A stretch of DNA of 7,263 bases from Erginobacter sp964465735 (GTDB lineage: Bacteria; Auribacterota; Erginobacteria; Erginobacterales; Erginobacteraceae), in NCBI GenBank assembly GCA_964465735.1, contig CAYXKT010000136.1, positions 1-7,263 on the forward strand, read 5' to 3'. The notes beneath the pieces are model-generated. The model searched no databases and was not told the DNA's origin. It saw nothing but the letters and a program-made list of their open reading frames with translations. A program made the position numbers and the translations under genes. Shown in pieces: positions 1 through 5,587 of this stretch (its first letter is position 1; every line of letters starts with the position of its first letter).

Positions 1-1
1 C

Positions 2-499
2 CCGGAAACGCTGCTCGACCGGATGCTGGCTTTTCTGGAGACGGAGAAGAGCGCCATCCGGCTCCGCTCCCGGCTCCAGGAGTCTCCCGGAGACCTGGAG
101 ACAGCCTGGCAGCTGGCCGCTCTCTACCTGGAAGGAGGGATGTGGGACGGGGCCCGGCAGATGCTGGAGATGGTGATTGCCCGGGATCCCGACAACCTCT
201 CCGGCCTCCTCGACAATGCCCTCTTCGCCCGGGCCTACCTGGCGGGGAAACAAGGTGATTTTGTCCGCTCCGCCCGGGAGATCGATGCCCTCCTGGCCCG
301 GTTCCCGGTCTTTGGCGATCGGGCGGAAGCCTTGTATTGCGGGGGGTTGGCCCGCCTGCGGTCCGGTGACTCCGTCCGAGGCCGGGAGCTGTTGGAGCGG
401 TTGGGAAAGGAATATCCCGGAACCAGTCTGGCCGCGGCCGCCGGGGATATCCTCTCCGGCCTTGAGGGTCAGGGCAAAAATCCGGCTCCCCGTCGGTGA
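2..499 (+). CDS. TPR-repeat protein, C-terminal part (5' end outside window)
   Basis: The frame is already open at the left edge, with seven sense codons before the first ATG at 23. The gene therefore probably starts upstream and what is seen is its C-terminal part, about 165 residues. The protein is rich in Ala, Leu, Arg and Gly. It shows helix-turn-helix spacing typical of tetratricopeptide repeats: a unit near AWQLAALYLEGGMWDGARQM with the following IARDPDN, a second near AREIDALLARFP, and a third near GLARLRSGDSVRGRELLERL followed by KEYPGT. TPR units bind other proteins; no catalytic motif is visible, so no specific function can be assigned. The last residues (GQGKNPAPRR) are a basic unstructured tail. 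The next gene is 454 nt away beyond a repeat-filled gap, so it is probably not part of the downstream operons. The TPR fold is fairly sure; the function is unknown. Confidence 0.75.
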   Translation, partial: PETLLDRMLAFLETEKSAIRLRSRLQESPGDLETAWQLAALYLEGGMWDGARQMLEMVIARDPDNLSGLLDNALFARAYLAGKQGDFVRSAREIDALLARFPVFGDRAEALYCGGLARLRSGDSVRGRELLERLGKEYPGTSLAAAAGDILSGLEGQGKNPAPRR

Positions 500-528
500 G
501 CCGACAAAACTTTACTTTCCCTTTTGTC
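492..528 (+). terminator. Possible weak terminator hairpins at end of TPR gene
   Basis: Two overlapping hairpins can be drawn. GTCGG (492-496) pairs with CCGAC (501-505) around the stop codon, and GACAAAA (503-509) pairs with TTTTGTC (522-528) with a 12-nt loop. There is no clean run of T after either stem, so this is a weak candidate. It is placed where transcription of the TPR gene would be expected to end. Confidence 0.25.
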
Positions 529-535
529 CTGCCTG

Positions 536-691
536 TTATATAGTATTTGAAAGAAAACTCCGGAAACCAGGTCATTGCGAGCGGGGACGAAGAAACAATC
601 TGTTTTTTTGTGAGGAGATTGCTTCGCCACTGCGTCCCTCACAATGACAATTTCTATCTGATTGGAGGTTTTCTTCAGACATTATATAGTA
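536..691. repeat. Composite inverted-repeat element with a CATTGCGA-type core (copy 1)
   Basis: The core runs from GTCATTG (571-577) to CAATGAC (642-648). Inside it, CGAAG..CAATCT (588-601) faces AGATTGCTTCG (616-626), giving nested imperfect stems. The same layout recurs at 6300-6380, so this is a repeat family. Sequences of the form GTCATTGCGAGCGAAGCGAAG are, from memory, widespread palindromic interspersed elements in many bacteria. Outside the core a second pair of arms faces inward: TATATA (537-542), TGAA (548-551) and GAAAAC (553-558) match GTTTTC (668-673), TTCA (674-677) and TATATA (683-688). The 10-mer TTATATAGTA is also present as an exact direct repeat at 536-545 and 682-691, as a target-site duplication would be. 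No protein is encoded here. Confidence 0.6.
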
Positions 692-864
692 CCTAAATTG
701 AGCGATTCTATGCGGCGAACTGCACCAATCTTTTGCGTCCGAACGGATATTGAAAATCCTCGCCATATCTCCTGGATATGGCTGCGGTTTTCGCAACCCG
801 TCGGCCAGCAAAATCTTAGCACATTTCATCCGCAATAATCGCTCAACTTAGGTAGTATTATGTC
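678..864. repeat. 187-nt foldback (near-palindromic) element
   Basis: The stretch is an imperfect palindrome centred near 772. At the tip GCCATATC (762-769) pairs with GATATGGC (775-782) around the loop TCCTG. Moving outward in register are GAAAA/TTTTC (752-756 with 788-792), CCGA/TCGG (739-742 with 801-804), TTTTGC/GCAAAA (731-736 with 808-813), TGCGG/CCGCA (711-715 with 830-834), TTGAGCGATT/AATCGCTCAA (698-707 with 837-846) and TACCTAA/TTAGGTA (690-696 with 848-854). GACAT/ATGTC closes the ends. The arms keep one register over about 90 nt each with scattered mismatches, which is typical of a MITE-like or structured palindromic repeat. It ends about 90 nt before the small basic protein gene. 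No reliable open reading frame is present. Confidence 0.7.
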
Positions 865-939
865 TGTATTTATCTGTTCTGCCCGCGGTTGGGCGGCGAT
901 TGTTTTATATTTATTTCCAGTGCTTACTCGTTAAATTTC

Positions 940-946
940 AAGGAGG
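940..946 (+). promoter_or_regulatory. Strong Shine-Dalgarno site of the small basic protein gene
   Basis: AAGGAGG lies 7 nt before the ATG at 954. It is the best ribosome binding site in the window and settles the start at 954 rather than the in-frame codon at 900, which would add 18 unrelated residues. A strong site suits a highly expressed small basic protein. Confidence 0.85.
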
Positions 947-953
947 AATAACT

Positions 954-1109
954 ATGTCCCAGCATCCGAGTTTTGGAGGGAAAGGTAAGATCAAGGCCAA
1001 GCGCAACGTTCTTAAACGCTACGAACGGATCCGTTACCTGGAAGCGAAGGGGAAGTGGAACCCGGAAAAGTCGGCTCTCGGTCTTCCCAAGCTCACTGTT
1101 AAAGAATAA
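954..1109 (+). CDS. Small basic protein, PVC-type family
   Basis: The product has 51 residues and is strongly basic, with many Lys and Arg against few acidic residues. It reads MSQHPSFGGKGKIKAKRNVL at the start, then a KRYERIRYLE helix-like stretch and a conserved-looking KGKWNPEKSALGLPK segment. This matches my memory of the small basic protein family TIGR04137, described from Chlamydiae, Verrucomicrobia and related phyla; its size and charge suggest ribosome or RNA association, but its function is not established. The start is set by AAGGAGG at 940-946. The SH3b protein gene begins 22 nt downstream with no terminator between, so the two are probably co-transcribed. No convincing sigma-70 promoter was found between the foldback element and the start. 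The gene is also a useful phylogenetic hint for a PVC-like organism. Confidence 0.8.
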   Translation: MSQHPSFGGKGKIKAKRNVLKRYERIRYLEAKGKWNPEKSALGLPKLTVKE

Positions 1110-1131
1110 GCGGCGATAATCGGACGAGAAG

Positions 1132-1974
1132 ATGAAACTGCTCTCACTTTTTGTCGGGCTGTTGCTTCTCGGCTCAGCTTTTGAAGATACCGTTACTATC
1201 CCCGCTCAGGTGATCGGGGAAGGTGTCAACCTGCGGACCGGCCCCTCTCGCAACTCCGATATTCTCGGGCAGCTGCCCCAAGGACTGGTGGTCCGGATGT
1301 TGCTGACCGACGGCGAGTGGTCAGCAATCGTACCTCCGCCGGGAACGGGGGGTTGGGTCTTTCGCAGTTACCTCAAGGACGGGGTTGTGGTCGGCGACCG
1401 AGTCAATCTTCGCGCCGGTCCCTCGGTTGCCTATGCCTCCCTGATCAAGCTGGAGGAAGGGGAAAAGGTCGCCGTTATCGAGGAAGGGGGGGAATGGACC
1501 AAGATCGAACTCCCCGAAACTCTCCGGCTGTGGGTAAACGCCCGCTATCTCTCTACCGGTTCCGAATCCCCTCTTGCCAGCCCTCCGCGGGACGCAGTGG
1601 AGGAGGAAATTGTCTGGAAATCGGATCCGCCGTCGGTCGAGATCCCGCCACCGCCGGCGACACCTGGATCTGTGGTGCCGTTATCACCGCCCGAGGTTCA
1701 GTCTCCCTCTGCCGCCCGTCTGACTCCAGGCCCCCGTTCCTATACCGGTATTATCCGGAAGCTGGAGCAGTCGTTTACGCTGGACGGGCGGGAATATGGA
1801 TATGAATTGGCCGCTGACCGCAACGATGCGATTCCGAGTGCCTTTCTTACCGGCCAGACAGTTGATCTGGCCGATTACCGGTTTCGGCCGGTCCGGATCT
1901 GGGCGGAGACGATTGAGATCCGTCCCGGCCAACCGGCGCTTTTAGAAGTGAAAGGAGTCGGTATCCGCTGGTAG
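1132..1974 (+). CDS. Exported protein with two SH3b domains and a proline-rich linker
   Basis: The product has 280 residues. Residues 1-16 form a signal peptide (MKLLSLFVGLLLLGSA), with likely cleavage after A16, so the protein is exported. Two tandem bacterial SH3 domains follow at about 26-81 and 86-140. Each opens with VNLR(T/A)GPS and has a GEW(S/T) strand and a W-V-x-(S/A)-x-Y-L end (WVFRSYL and WVNARYL), so they look like an internal duplication. SH3b domains commonly bind peptidoglycan or cell-wall peptides. A Pro/Ser-rich linker (about 165-202) leads to a C-terminal region (203-280) that starts YTGIIRKLEQ and ends in LLEVKGVGIRW; I do not recognise it, and it looks like a small beta-rich domain. 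No catalytic motif is visible. It probably follows the small basic protein gene in one transcript. The role is inferred as cell-envelope binding. Confidence 0.75.
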   Translation: MKLLSLFVGLLLLGSAFEDTVTIPAQVIGEGVNLRTGPSRNSDILGQLPQGLVVRMLLTDGEWSAIVPPPGTGGWVFRSYLKDGVVVGDRVNLRAGPSVAYASLIKLEEGEKVAVIEEGGEWTKIELPETLRLWVNARYLSTGSESPLASPPRDAVEEEIVWKSDPPSVEIPPPPATPGSVVPLSPPEVQSPSAARLTPGPRSYTGIIRKLEQSFTLDGREYGYELAADRNDAIPSAFLTGQTVDLADYRFRPVRIWAETIEIRPGQPALLEVKGVGIRW

Positions 1975-1988
1975 GCCGATTCCGGGAA

Positions 1989-2015
1989 AACCGCGGTTAC
2001 CCCGCCTTTAGCGGG
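1989..2015 (+). terminator. Paired hairpins between SH3b gene and rnfC
   Basis: AACCGCGGTT (1989-1998) is a perfect palindrome, and CCCGC (2001-2005) pairs with GCGGG (2011-2015) across the loop CTTTA. Only CCGTTTC follows, so as an intrinsic terminator it is weak. It may instead be a processing or attenuation structure just ahead of rnfC. It is the only candidate boundary between the SH3b gene and the rnf cluster. Confidence 0.3.
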
Positions 2016-2029
2016 CCGTTTCAACCCCA

Positions 2030-3334
2030 ATGCCGAGATTATTGACATTTTTAGGGGGGATCTGTGTCTCCGGAAAGAAGGAATCAACGGAGGGCAAAAA
2101 GATTCAGGACCTCCCGTCGCCTCCCCGGGTGGTGATCCCCCTGGCCCAGAACGCCGGGGCACCGCCCCGGTCAGTGGTGGAGAAGGGACAGGTGGTAGAG
2201 GAGGGGGAGGTGATCGCATCTCCTTCCGGGTTGATCTCCTCCACTCTTCACGCCTCAGTCTCCGGGAAGGTGATTGCGATTGACCGCTTCCCGGTCTGTA
2301 CCGGCTCCCCCGCTCTTGCCGTCGAGATCGAGACCGACCCTGACTCCACTGCCCGTCGGCTGCTTGCCCCGCTTAATGACCCTTCCCCGGAAGAGATCCG
2401 TTCCCGGACCCTGGAGGCCGGGGTGGTCGGCCTGGGCGGGGCCGGTTTCCCGGCCCAGGTCAAGCTCTCTCCCCCGCCGGGGACTGTGATCGAGTACGCG
2501 ATCATCAACGGGGCCGAGTGTGAACCTTTTTTGACTGTCGATTCCCGGATGATGCTGGAGGAGGGTCCGAAGGTTATTGAGGGTTTGAAACTGGTGATGA
2601 AGGCGACCGGGGCGGGGGAGGGGATCATCGCCATCGAGTCGAACAAGATGCAGTCCTTCTATAAGCTCCAGGCACTGAGCCGGAGCGAGAAGAATATCCG
2701 CGTTGAGCTGCTTAAGGTCAAGTACCCGCAGGGGGGGGAGAAGCAGCTGATTGCCGCTCTCCTCGATCGGGAGGTCCCCTCCGGGGGACTGCCTTCCGCG
2801 GTCGGTTGTGTGGTCCAGAATGTCGCCACCACGGTGGCGCTGACCGAGGCGGTCCGGGAAGGCAGACCGCTGATCGAACGAGTGGTTACTGTTGCCGGCC
2901 CGGCGCTGAAAAAACCGGGGAATTACCGGGTCCGGATCGGAACTCCGATCAGCCAGCTGATCGAGGCGGCCGGTGGGCTCCCGGAGGGGGAGTTGAAGAT
3001 CATCTCCGGAGGTCCGATGATGGGCGTCGCCCTGGCCGGAATCAACGCGCCGGTGGTCAAGGGGACCTCGGGGATCCTGATTGTCCCGGCCGTCCATCGC
3101 TCGCGTAACCTGCCTTGTCTCCGTTGCGGCGATTGTCTGCGGGTCTGCCCGATGGGTCTGGTCCCCAGCGACCTGGCCACCCTGGTTGAGCAGGAACGCT
3201 GGGAAGAGTTTCGGTTGCAGGGCGGCCTCGACTGCATCGAGTGCGGCTGCTGCGCTTATACCTGCTCGGCCGGCCGTGACCTGGTCCAGCTGATTAAGCT
3301 GGGCAAGGAAGCTTTGAGGAAAGTTCAAAGTTAG
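2030..3334 (+). CDS. rnfC: Ion-translocating oxidoreductase complex subunit RnfC
   Basis: RnfC is the peripheral subunit facing the cytoplasm that handles NAD(H) and links to ferredoxin electrons. The 434 residues match the usual short form without the long C-terminal repeats of gamma-proteobacterial RnfC. The N-terminal domain (about 1-100) has LTFLGGI, VVIPLAQNAGAPP and HASVSGKV. A Nqo1-like flavin/NADH domain follows with GLGGAGFP (134-141) and NGAECEP (160-166). An SLBB-like segment lies at about 286-318. Two ferredoxin-type clusters are C363/C366/C369/C373 and C402/C405/C408/C412. The proline that usually follows the last cysteine is kept in the first (P374) but is serine in the second (S413), a mild oddity. 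The ATG at 2030 gives the expected N-terminus although no Shine-Dalgarno is visible. The last codons and the stop lie inside a 7-bp tandem repeat. Confidence 0.95.
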   Translation: MPRLLTFLGGICVSGKKESTEGKKIQDLPSPPRVVIPLAQNAGAPPRSVVEKGQVVEEGEVIASPSGLISSTLHASVSGKVIAIDRFPVCTGSPALAVEIETDPDSTARRLLAPLNDPSPEEIRSRTLEAGVVGLGGAGFPAQVKLSPPPGTVIEYAIINGAECEPFLTVDSRMMLEEGPKVIEGLKLVMKATGAGEGIIAIESNKMQSFYKLQALSRSEKNIRVELLKVKYPQGGEKQLIAALLDREVPSGGLPSAVGCVVQNVATTVALTEAVREGRPLIERVVTVAGPALKKPGNYRVRIGTPISQLIEAAGGLPEGELKIISGGPMMGVALAGINAPVVKGTSGILIVPAVHRSRNLPCLRCGDCLRVCPMGLVPSDLATLVEQERWEEFRLQGGLDCIECGCCAYTCSAGRDLVQLIKLGKEALRKVQS

Positions 3335-3375
3335 AAGTTCAAAGTTCAAGGTTAGAAGTTAGAAGTTTGAAGTGC
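3320..3375. repeat. 7-bp tandem repeat, eight units, overlapping the end of rnfC
   Basis: Eight consecutive heptamers fit the consensus RAAGTTM: AAAGTTC, AAAGTTA, GAAGTTC, AAAGTTC, AAGGTTA, GAAGTTA, GAAGTTT and GAAGTGC. The first two units encode the last RnfC residues and supply its TAG stop (3332-3334). The array is much more A/T-rich than its surroundings. A related, inverted, more degenerate version lies before rnfB (7180-7216). A weak hairpin, CTTTCC (3392-3397) with GGAAAG (3409-3414), follows. Confidence 0.85.
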
Positions 3376-3422
3376 CTGAAATTAACAGAACCTTTCCTCA
3401 AAACTCCGGGAAAGAAATAATC

Positions 3423-3479
3423 GCTATCCGCCTTCGTTTACAACTACGGCGGACATAGTCGGGAACGAATCCGGATAGC
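3423..3479. repeat. Palindromic REP-like element with two competing stems
   Basis: The outer arms GCTATCCG (3423-3430) and CGGATAGC (3472-3479) are perfectly complementary. TCCGCC (3427-3432) also pairs with GGCGGA (3448-3453), with GTT-TAC-AAC (3436-3444) able to form the tip. The two stems share TCCG and so exclude each other. From memory, TCCGCCTTCG...TACGGCGGA motifs recur as dispersed palindromes in many environmental genomes. It ends 28 nt before the preferred rnfD start. Confidence 0.65.
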
Positions 3480-3507
3480 ATTGACCCAACTCGCAAAAAT
3501 CAGCCGA

Positions 3508-4500
3508 ATGACCGCCGATAATACCAAGAAGAGACTCTTTCAGGTCACGCCCGCGCCGCACTTTCACTCCGGGGAGACGATCCCTCGCGTGATGTGGGCG
3601 GTGGTGATCTCGCTGCTACCGGCTCTGCTGGCCAGCCTCTACTTCTTTGGCTATCGCGCCCTTCAGATCGAGGTGGTCGCGGTGGTCTCGGCCGTTCTGA
3701 CTGAGGCGGTAATACAGAAACTTCGCGGCCGGCCGATCACTGTCTCCGACGGCTCGGCGGCGGTGGCCGGGCTGCTTCTGGCCTTTAACCTCCCGGTCGG
3801 GGTTCCGCTCTGGCTCCCGGCGGTTGGGTCCGCCTTTGGGATCGCGATCGGGAAGCAGGCTTTTGGCGGCCTGGGTTACAATATCTTTAACCCGGCCCTG
3901 GTCGGCCGGGTCTTCGTGATGCACTCCTGGCTGGGGCCGATGACCACCTGGTTACCACCCCGGACCGGCCTCTATGAAGGGGTTGACGCTCTCACCTACG
4001 CCACCCCGCTGTCCGCGGCCAAGGAGGCGGCAGTTTCCCTGGTCCCCGCGGCGGATGGGGTCTTCTCCACCGCGGATATGTTCTGGGGGAATATCGGAGG
4101 TTGTATCGGCGAGACCTCGGCCTTCGCCATTCTGCTGGGGGGTGTGTTTTTGCTCTACCGGGGGTATATCCGCTGGCAGACCCCGGTTGCCTTTGTCGCG
4201 ACGGTCGGGGTGCTGACCTGGCTGCTGCCGGCAAAAGCCGGAGCTCTCACACTGACCTCACTCCAGCACCTTCTGGGGGGCGGGCTGCTGCTGGGCGCGG
4301 TCTTTATGGCCACTGATATGGTTACCACCCCGGTCACCGGGCGGGGGATGCTGATCTTCGGTCTCGGCTGCGGAATTATTACCTCTCTGATCCGTCTCTA
4401 TGGCGGTTTCCCGGAAGGGGTCTGTTACTCAATTTTGATTATGAACGCCTTTACGCCCTTGATTGATCGGTGTATCCGGCCGAGAATCTTTGGCACCTGA
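3508..4500 (+). CDS. rnfD: Ion-translocating oxidoreductase complex subunit RnfD
   Basis: RnfD is an integral membrane subunit related to NqrB that carries covalent FMN and is central to ion translocation. The product has 330 residues from the ATG at 3508. The N-terminus TPAPHFHSGETIPRVMWAVV is the usual lead into the first membrane helix, and several hydrophobic helices follow. Family signatures are GGLGYNIFNPALVGR, NIGGCIGETSAFA, MATDMVTTPVTGRG and YSILIMNAFTPLIDR. The expected FMN threonine is in LTYATPL, T166 by this start (codon 4003-4005). A TTG at 3481 is in frame and would add nine residues, but it abuts the REP-like palindrome and the extra residues do not look conserved. Neither start has a clear Shine-Dalgarno. 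rnfG starts 2 nt after the stop, so the two are probably translationally coupled. Confidence 0.93.
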   Translation: MTADNTKKRLFQVTPAPHFHSGETIPRVMWAVVISLLPALLASLYFFGYRALQIEVVAVVSAVLTEAVIQKLRGRPITVSDGSAAVAGLLLAFNLPVGVPLWLPAVGSAFGIAIGKQAFGGLGYNIFNPALVGRVFVMHSWLGPMTTWLPPRTGLYEGVDALTYATPLSAAKEAAVSLVPAADGVFSTADMFWGNIGGCIGETSAFAILLGGVFLLYRGYIRWQTPVAFVATVGVLTWLLPAKAGALTLTSLQHLLGGGLLLGAVFMATDMVTTPVTGRGMLIFGLGCGIITSLIRLYGGFPEGVCYSILIMNAFTPLIDRCIRPRIFGT

Positions 4501-4502
4501 CG

Positions 4503-5120
4503 ATGAAAGAGGGATCGATAATTAAACTCTCCCTTACCCTGACCGCGATCTGTCTGATCGCCGCCGCCGCCCTGGCGGTCGGCTACCGGATGACCAAACC
4601 GACGATCGATGAGCGGGCCCGGGCGGACAAGCTGGAAGCGTTGCGGGTGGTTCTCCCGGCGGCCGTAGATTTCTCCGACCAGAAAAGCGGACCGGAGATA
4701 GACTATTACGAGGGCCTCGACGGTGACGGCCGGCTGGTCGGCTACGCTTTTCCCGGCGAGGCCCAGGGGTACAGCAGCACGATCTCAGTGATGGTAGGGG
4801 TCGATCCGGAAGGTACACTGACCGGGATCAAGATCCTTGATCAGAAGGAGACCCCCGGCCTGGGGACGCAGGCGGTCGATCTCCCCGCCACCCGGACTTT
4901 CTGGCAGGCTCTTTGCGGACGGGGCGAAAAGGGTGAGGCCGGCCGCCCGCCCTTCCAGGAACAGTTTGCCGGCAAGACCGTTGCCGGTTTGTGGGTGGTG
5001 ACCGGGAAGACCGAGACCGAGATCGAGGCCCTGACCGGGGCAACCATCACCACCCGGGCAGTCACCGACGCGGTTAAACAAAGTCTGCAGGCCTTCCTCA
5101 AACAACAGAAAAAAGAATGA
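4503..5120 (+). CDS. rnfG: Ion-translocating oxidoreductase complex subunit RnfG
   Basis: RnfG is a single-pass membrane subunit with an FMN-binding domain outside the cytoplasm, related to NqrC. The product has 205 residues. One membrane helix lies at about residues 7-28 (IKLSLTLTAICLIAAAALAV), then a charged linker, then the FMN_bind domain with YSSTISVMVGVDPEGTLTGI and KETPGLG. The covalent FMN site is the TGATIT motif, with T181 as attachment residue; many relatives have SGAT. The ATG at 4503 is preferred over the in-frame GTG at 4470, which lies inside rnfD and would add a non-conserved leader. The tail LKQQKKE is lysine-rich, encoded by an A-rich run. The TGA stop (5118-5120) is also the first three bases of the left inverted repeat of the inserted GxxExxY cassette. 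Confidence 0.93.
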   Translation: MKEGSIIKLSLTLTAICLIAAAALAVGYRMTKPTIDERARADKLEALRVVLPAAVDFSDQKSGPEIDYYEGLDGDGRLVGYAFPGEAQGYSSTISVMVGVDPEGTLTGIKILDQKETPGLGTQAVDLPATRTFWQALCGRGEKGEAGRPPFQEQFAGKTVAGLWVVTGKTETEIEALTGATITTRAVTDAVKQSLQAFLKQQKKE

Positions 5121-5152
5121 ACCGCAAAGAACGCAAAGGACGCAAAGAAAGA
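5118..5152 (+). repeat. Left 35-bp inverted repeat of the cassette
   Basis: It begins with the TGA stop of rnfG, followed by ACCGCAAAGAA and then CGCAAAGGA and CGCAAAGAAAGA. The 9-mer units are at 5123-5131, 5132-5140 and 5141-5149. Immediately inside it AATTCAATT is repeated twice (5153-5161 and 5162-5170). Confidence 0.9.
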
Positions 5153-5174
5153 AATTCAATTAATTCAATTCGTT

Positions 5175-5552
5175 ATGGATGAGAATGCCATATCCAAGGA
5201 GATTATCGGGGCTGCGATTGAGGTCCATAAGATACTCGGTCCAGGGCTTCTTGAATCTGCGTATCAGGAGTGTTTGGCTCGGGAATTGGCCCTGAGAGGG
5301 ATCAAATTTGAAAGAGAGAAGACGCTTCCTCTGGAGTATAAGGGAGTAAGATTGGAATGTGGATTCAGGGTTGATTTTCTGGTGGAGAAACTGGTGATTG
5401 TCGAGTTGAAAGCTGTCGAGAACGTGCTTCCAATCCACCAGGCTCAAATTCTGACGTACCTTAAATTGTTGAAATTAAAGCTCGGACTGCTTCTCAACTT
5501 CAACGTCCCGATGATGAAGGCAGGAATAAAACGCCTGGCTCTGAAGCTTTAA
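5175..5552 (+). CDS. GxxExxY protein, PD-(D/E)xK nuclease-like
   Basis: The product has 125 residues, the usual size of the GxxExxY family (TIGR04256, PF13366-like). The name-giving motif is G24-L-L-E27-S-A-Y30. The rest fits a compact PD-(D/E)xK nuclease fold: E27 in the first helix, D67 in GFRVDF, E77-L-K79 in VIVELKA, and Q91-x3-Y95 in the following helix, as in RecB-like nucleases. All putative active-site residues are intact and there is no frameshift. The biological role of the family is not established; DNA or RNA cleavage is inferred. The start ATG at 5175 follows AATTCAATTCGTT and has no Shine-Dalgarno. The gene reads with the operon but has lower G+C and different codon use, and is enclosed by inverted repeats, so it was probably acquired separately. 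It is not a known Rnf subunit. Confidence 0.88.
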   Translation: MDENAISKEIIGAAIEVHKILGPGLLESAYQECLARELALRGIKFEREKTLPLEYKGVRLECGFRVDFLVEKLVIVELKAVENVLPIHQAQILTYLKLLKLKLGLLLNFNVPMMKAGIKRLALKL

Positions 5553-5587
5553 TCTTTCTTTGCGTTCTTTGCGTTCTTTGCGGTTCA
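5553..5587 (-). repeat. Right 35-bp inverted repeat of the cassette
   Basis: Three TTCTTTGCG units lie at 5556-5564, 5565-5573 and 5574-5582, followed by GTTCA. It begins on the base after the GxxExxY stop, so the gene fills the cassette almost completely on this side. A run of eight T follows at 5589-5596, just before the rnfE ribosome binding site. Confidence 0.9.

Larger units (their letters stand above)
5118..5587 (+). mobile_element. Inverted-repeat-bounded GxxExxY cassette inserted between rnfG and rnfE
   Basis: The unit is 470 nt long. Its arms, 5118-5152 and 5553-5587, are complementary over 35 positions with one mismatch (G5139). Each arm contains three tandem 9-mers, CGCAAAGRA on the left and TTCTTTGCG on the right. 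Weaker similarity, through an A/T run, extends outward to about 5106 and 5599. The interior is one small gene, visibly more A/T-rich than the rnf genes. No target-site duplication is obvious and no transposase is present, so any movement would be non-autonomous or by recombination between copies. From memory, GxxExxY genes with such flanks occur in other environmental genomes. That this is mobile is inference. Confidence 0.6.

Noticed and set aside
177..647. Plus-strand open frame overlapping the TPR gene and continuing into the repeat
   Set aside because: It is an alternative frame of the TPR gene, rich in Pro, Gly and Arg, and its end is repeat sequence.
572..835. Minus-strand open frame in the 500-953 gap
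   Set aside because: It runs through the two palindromic elements, its sequence is dictated by the repeats, and there is no ribosome binding site.
881..930. Possible promoter or terminator before the small basic protein gene (GCCC/GGGC hairpin, TTGTTT at 900)
   Set aside because: The hairpin is only 4 bp, and no -10-like hexamer lies at proper spacing from the -35-like TTGTTT.
2255..3349. Long minus-strand open frame opposite rnfC
   Set aside because: It is an antisense shadow of a clear rnfC gene in G+C-rich DNA; its composition is Arg/Pro/Gly/Gln-rich without any recognisable domain.
3320..3479. CRISPR array
   Set aside because: The repeats are 7-bp tandem units without spacers, followed by one palindrome; no cas gene is in the window.
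5160..5447. Minus-strand open frame opposite the GxxExxY gene
   Set aside because: The sense strand encodes a full, motif-complete family member; the antisense frame has no known features.
5118..5587. Toxin-antitoxin pair in the cassette
   Set aside because: Only one gene fits between the arms, and GxxExxY is not a toxin family that I can name; no partner gene is present.
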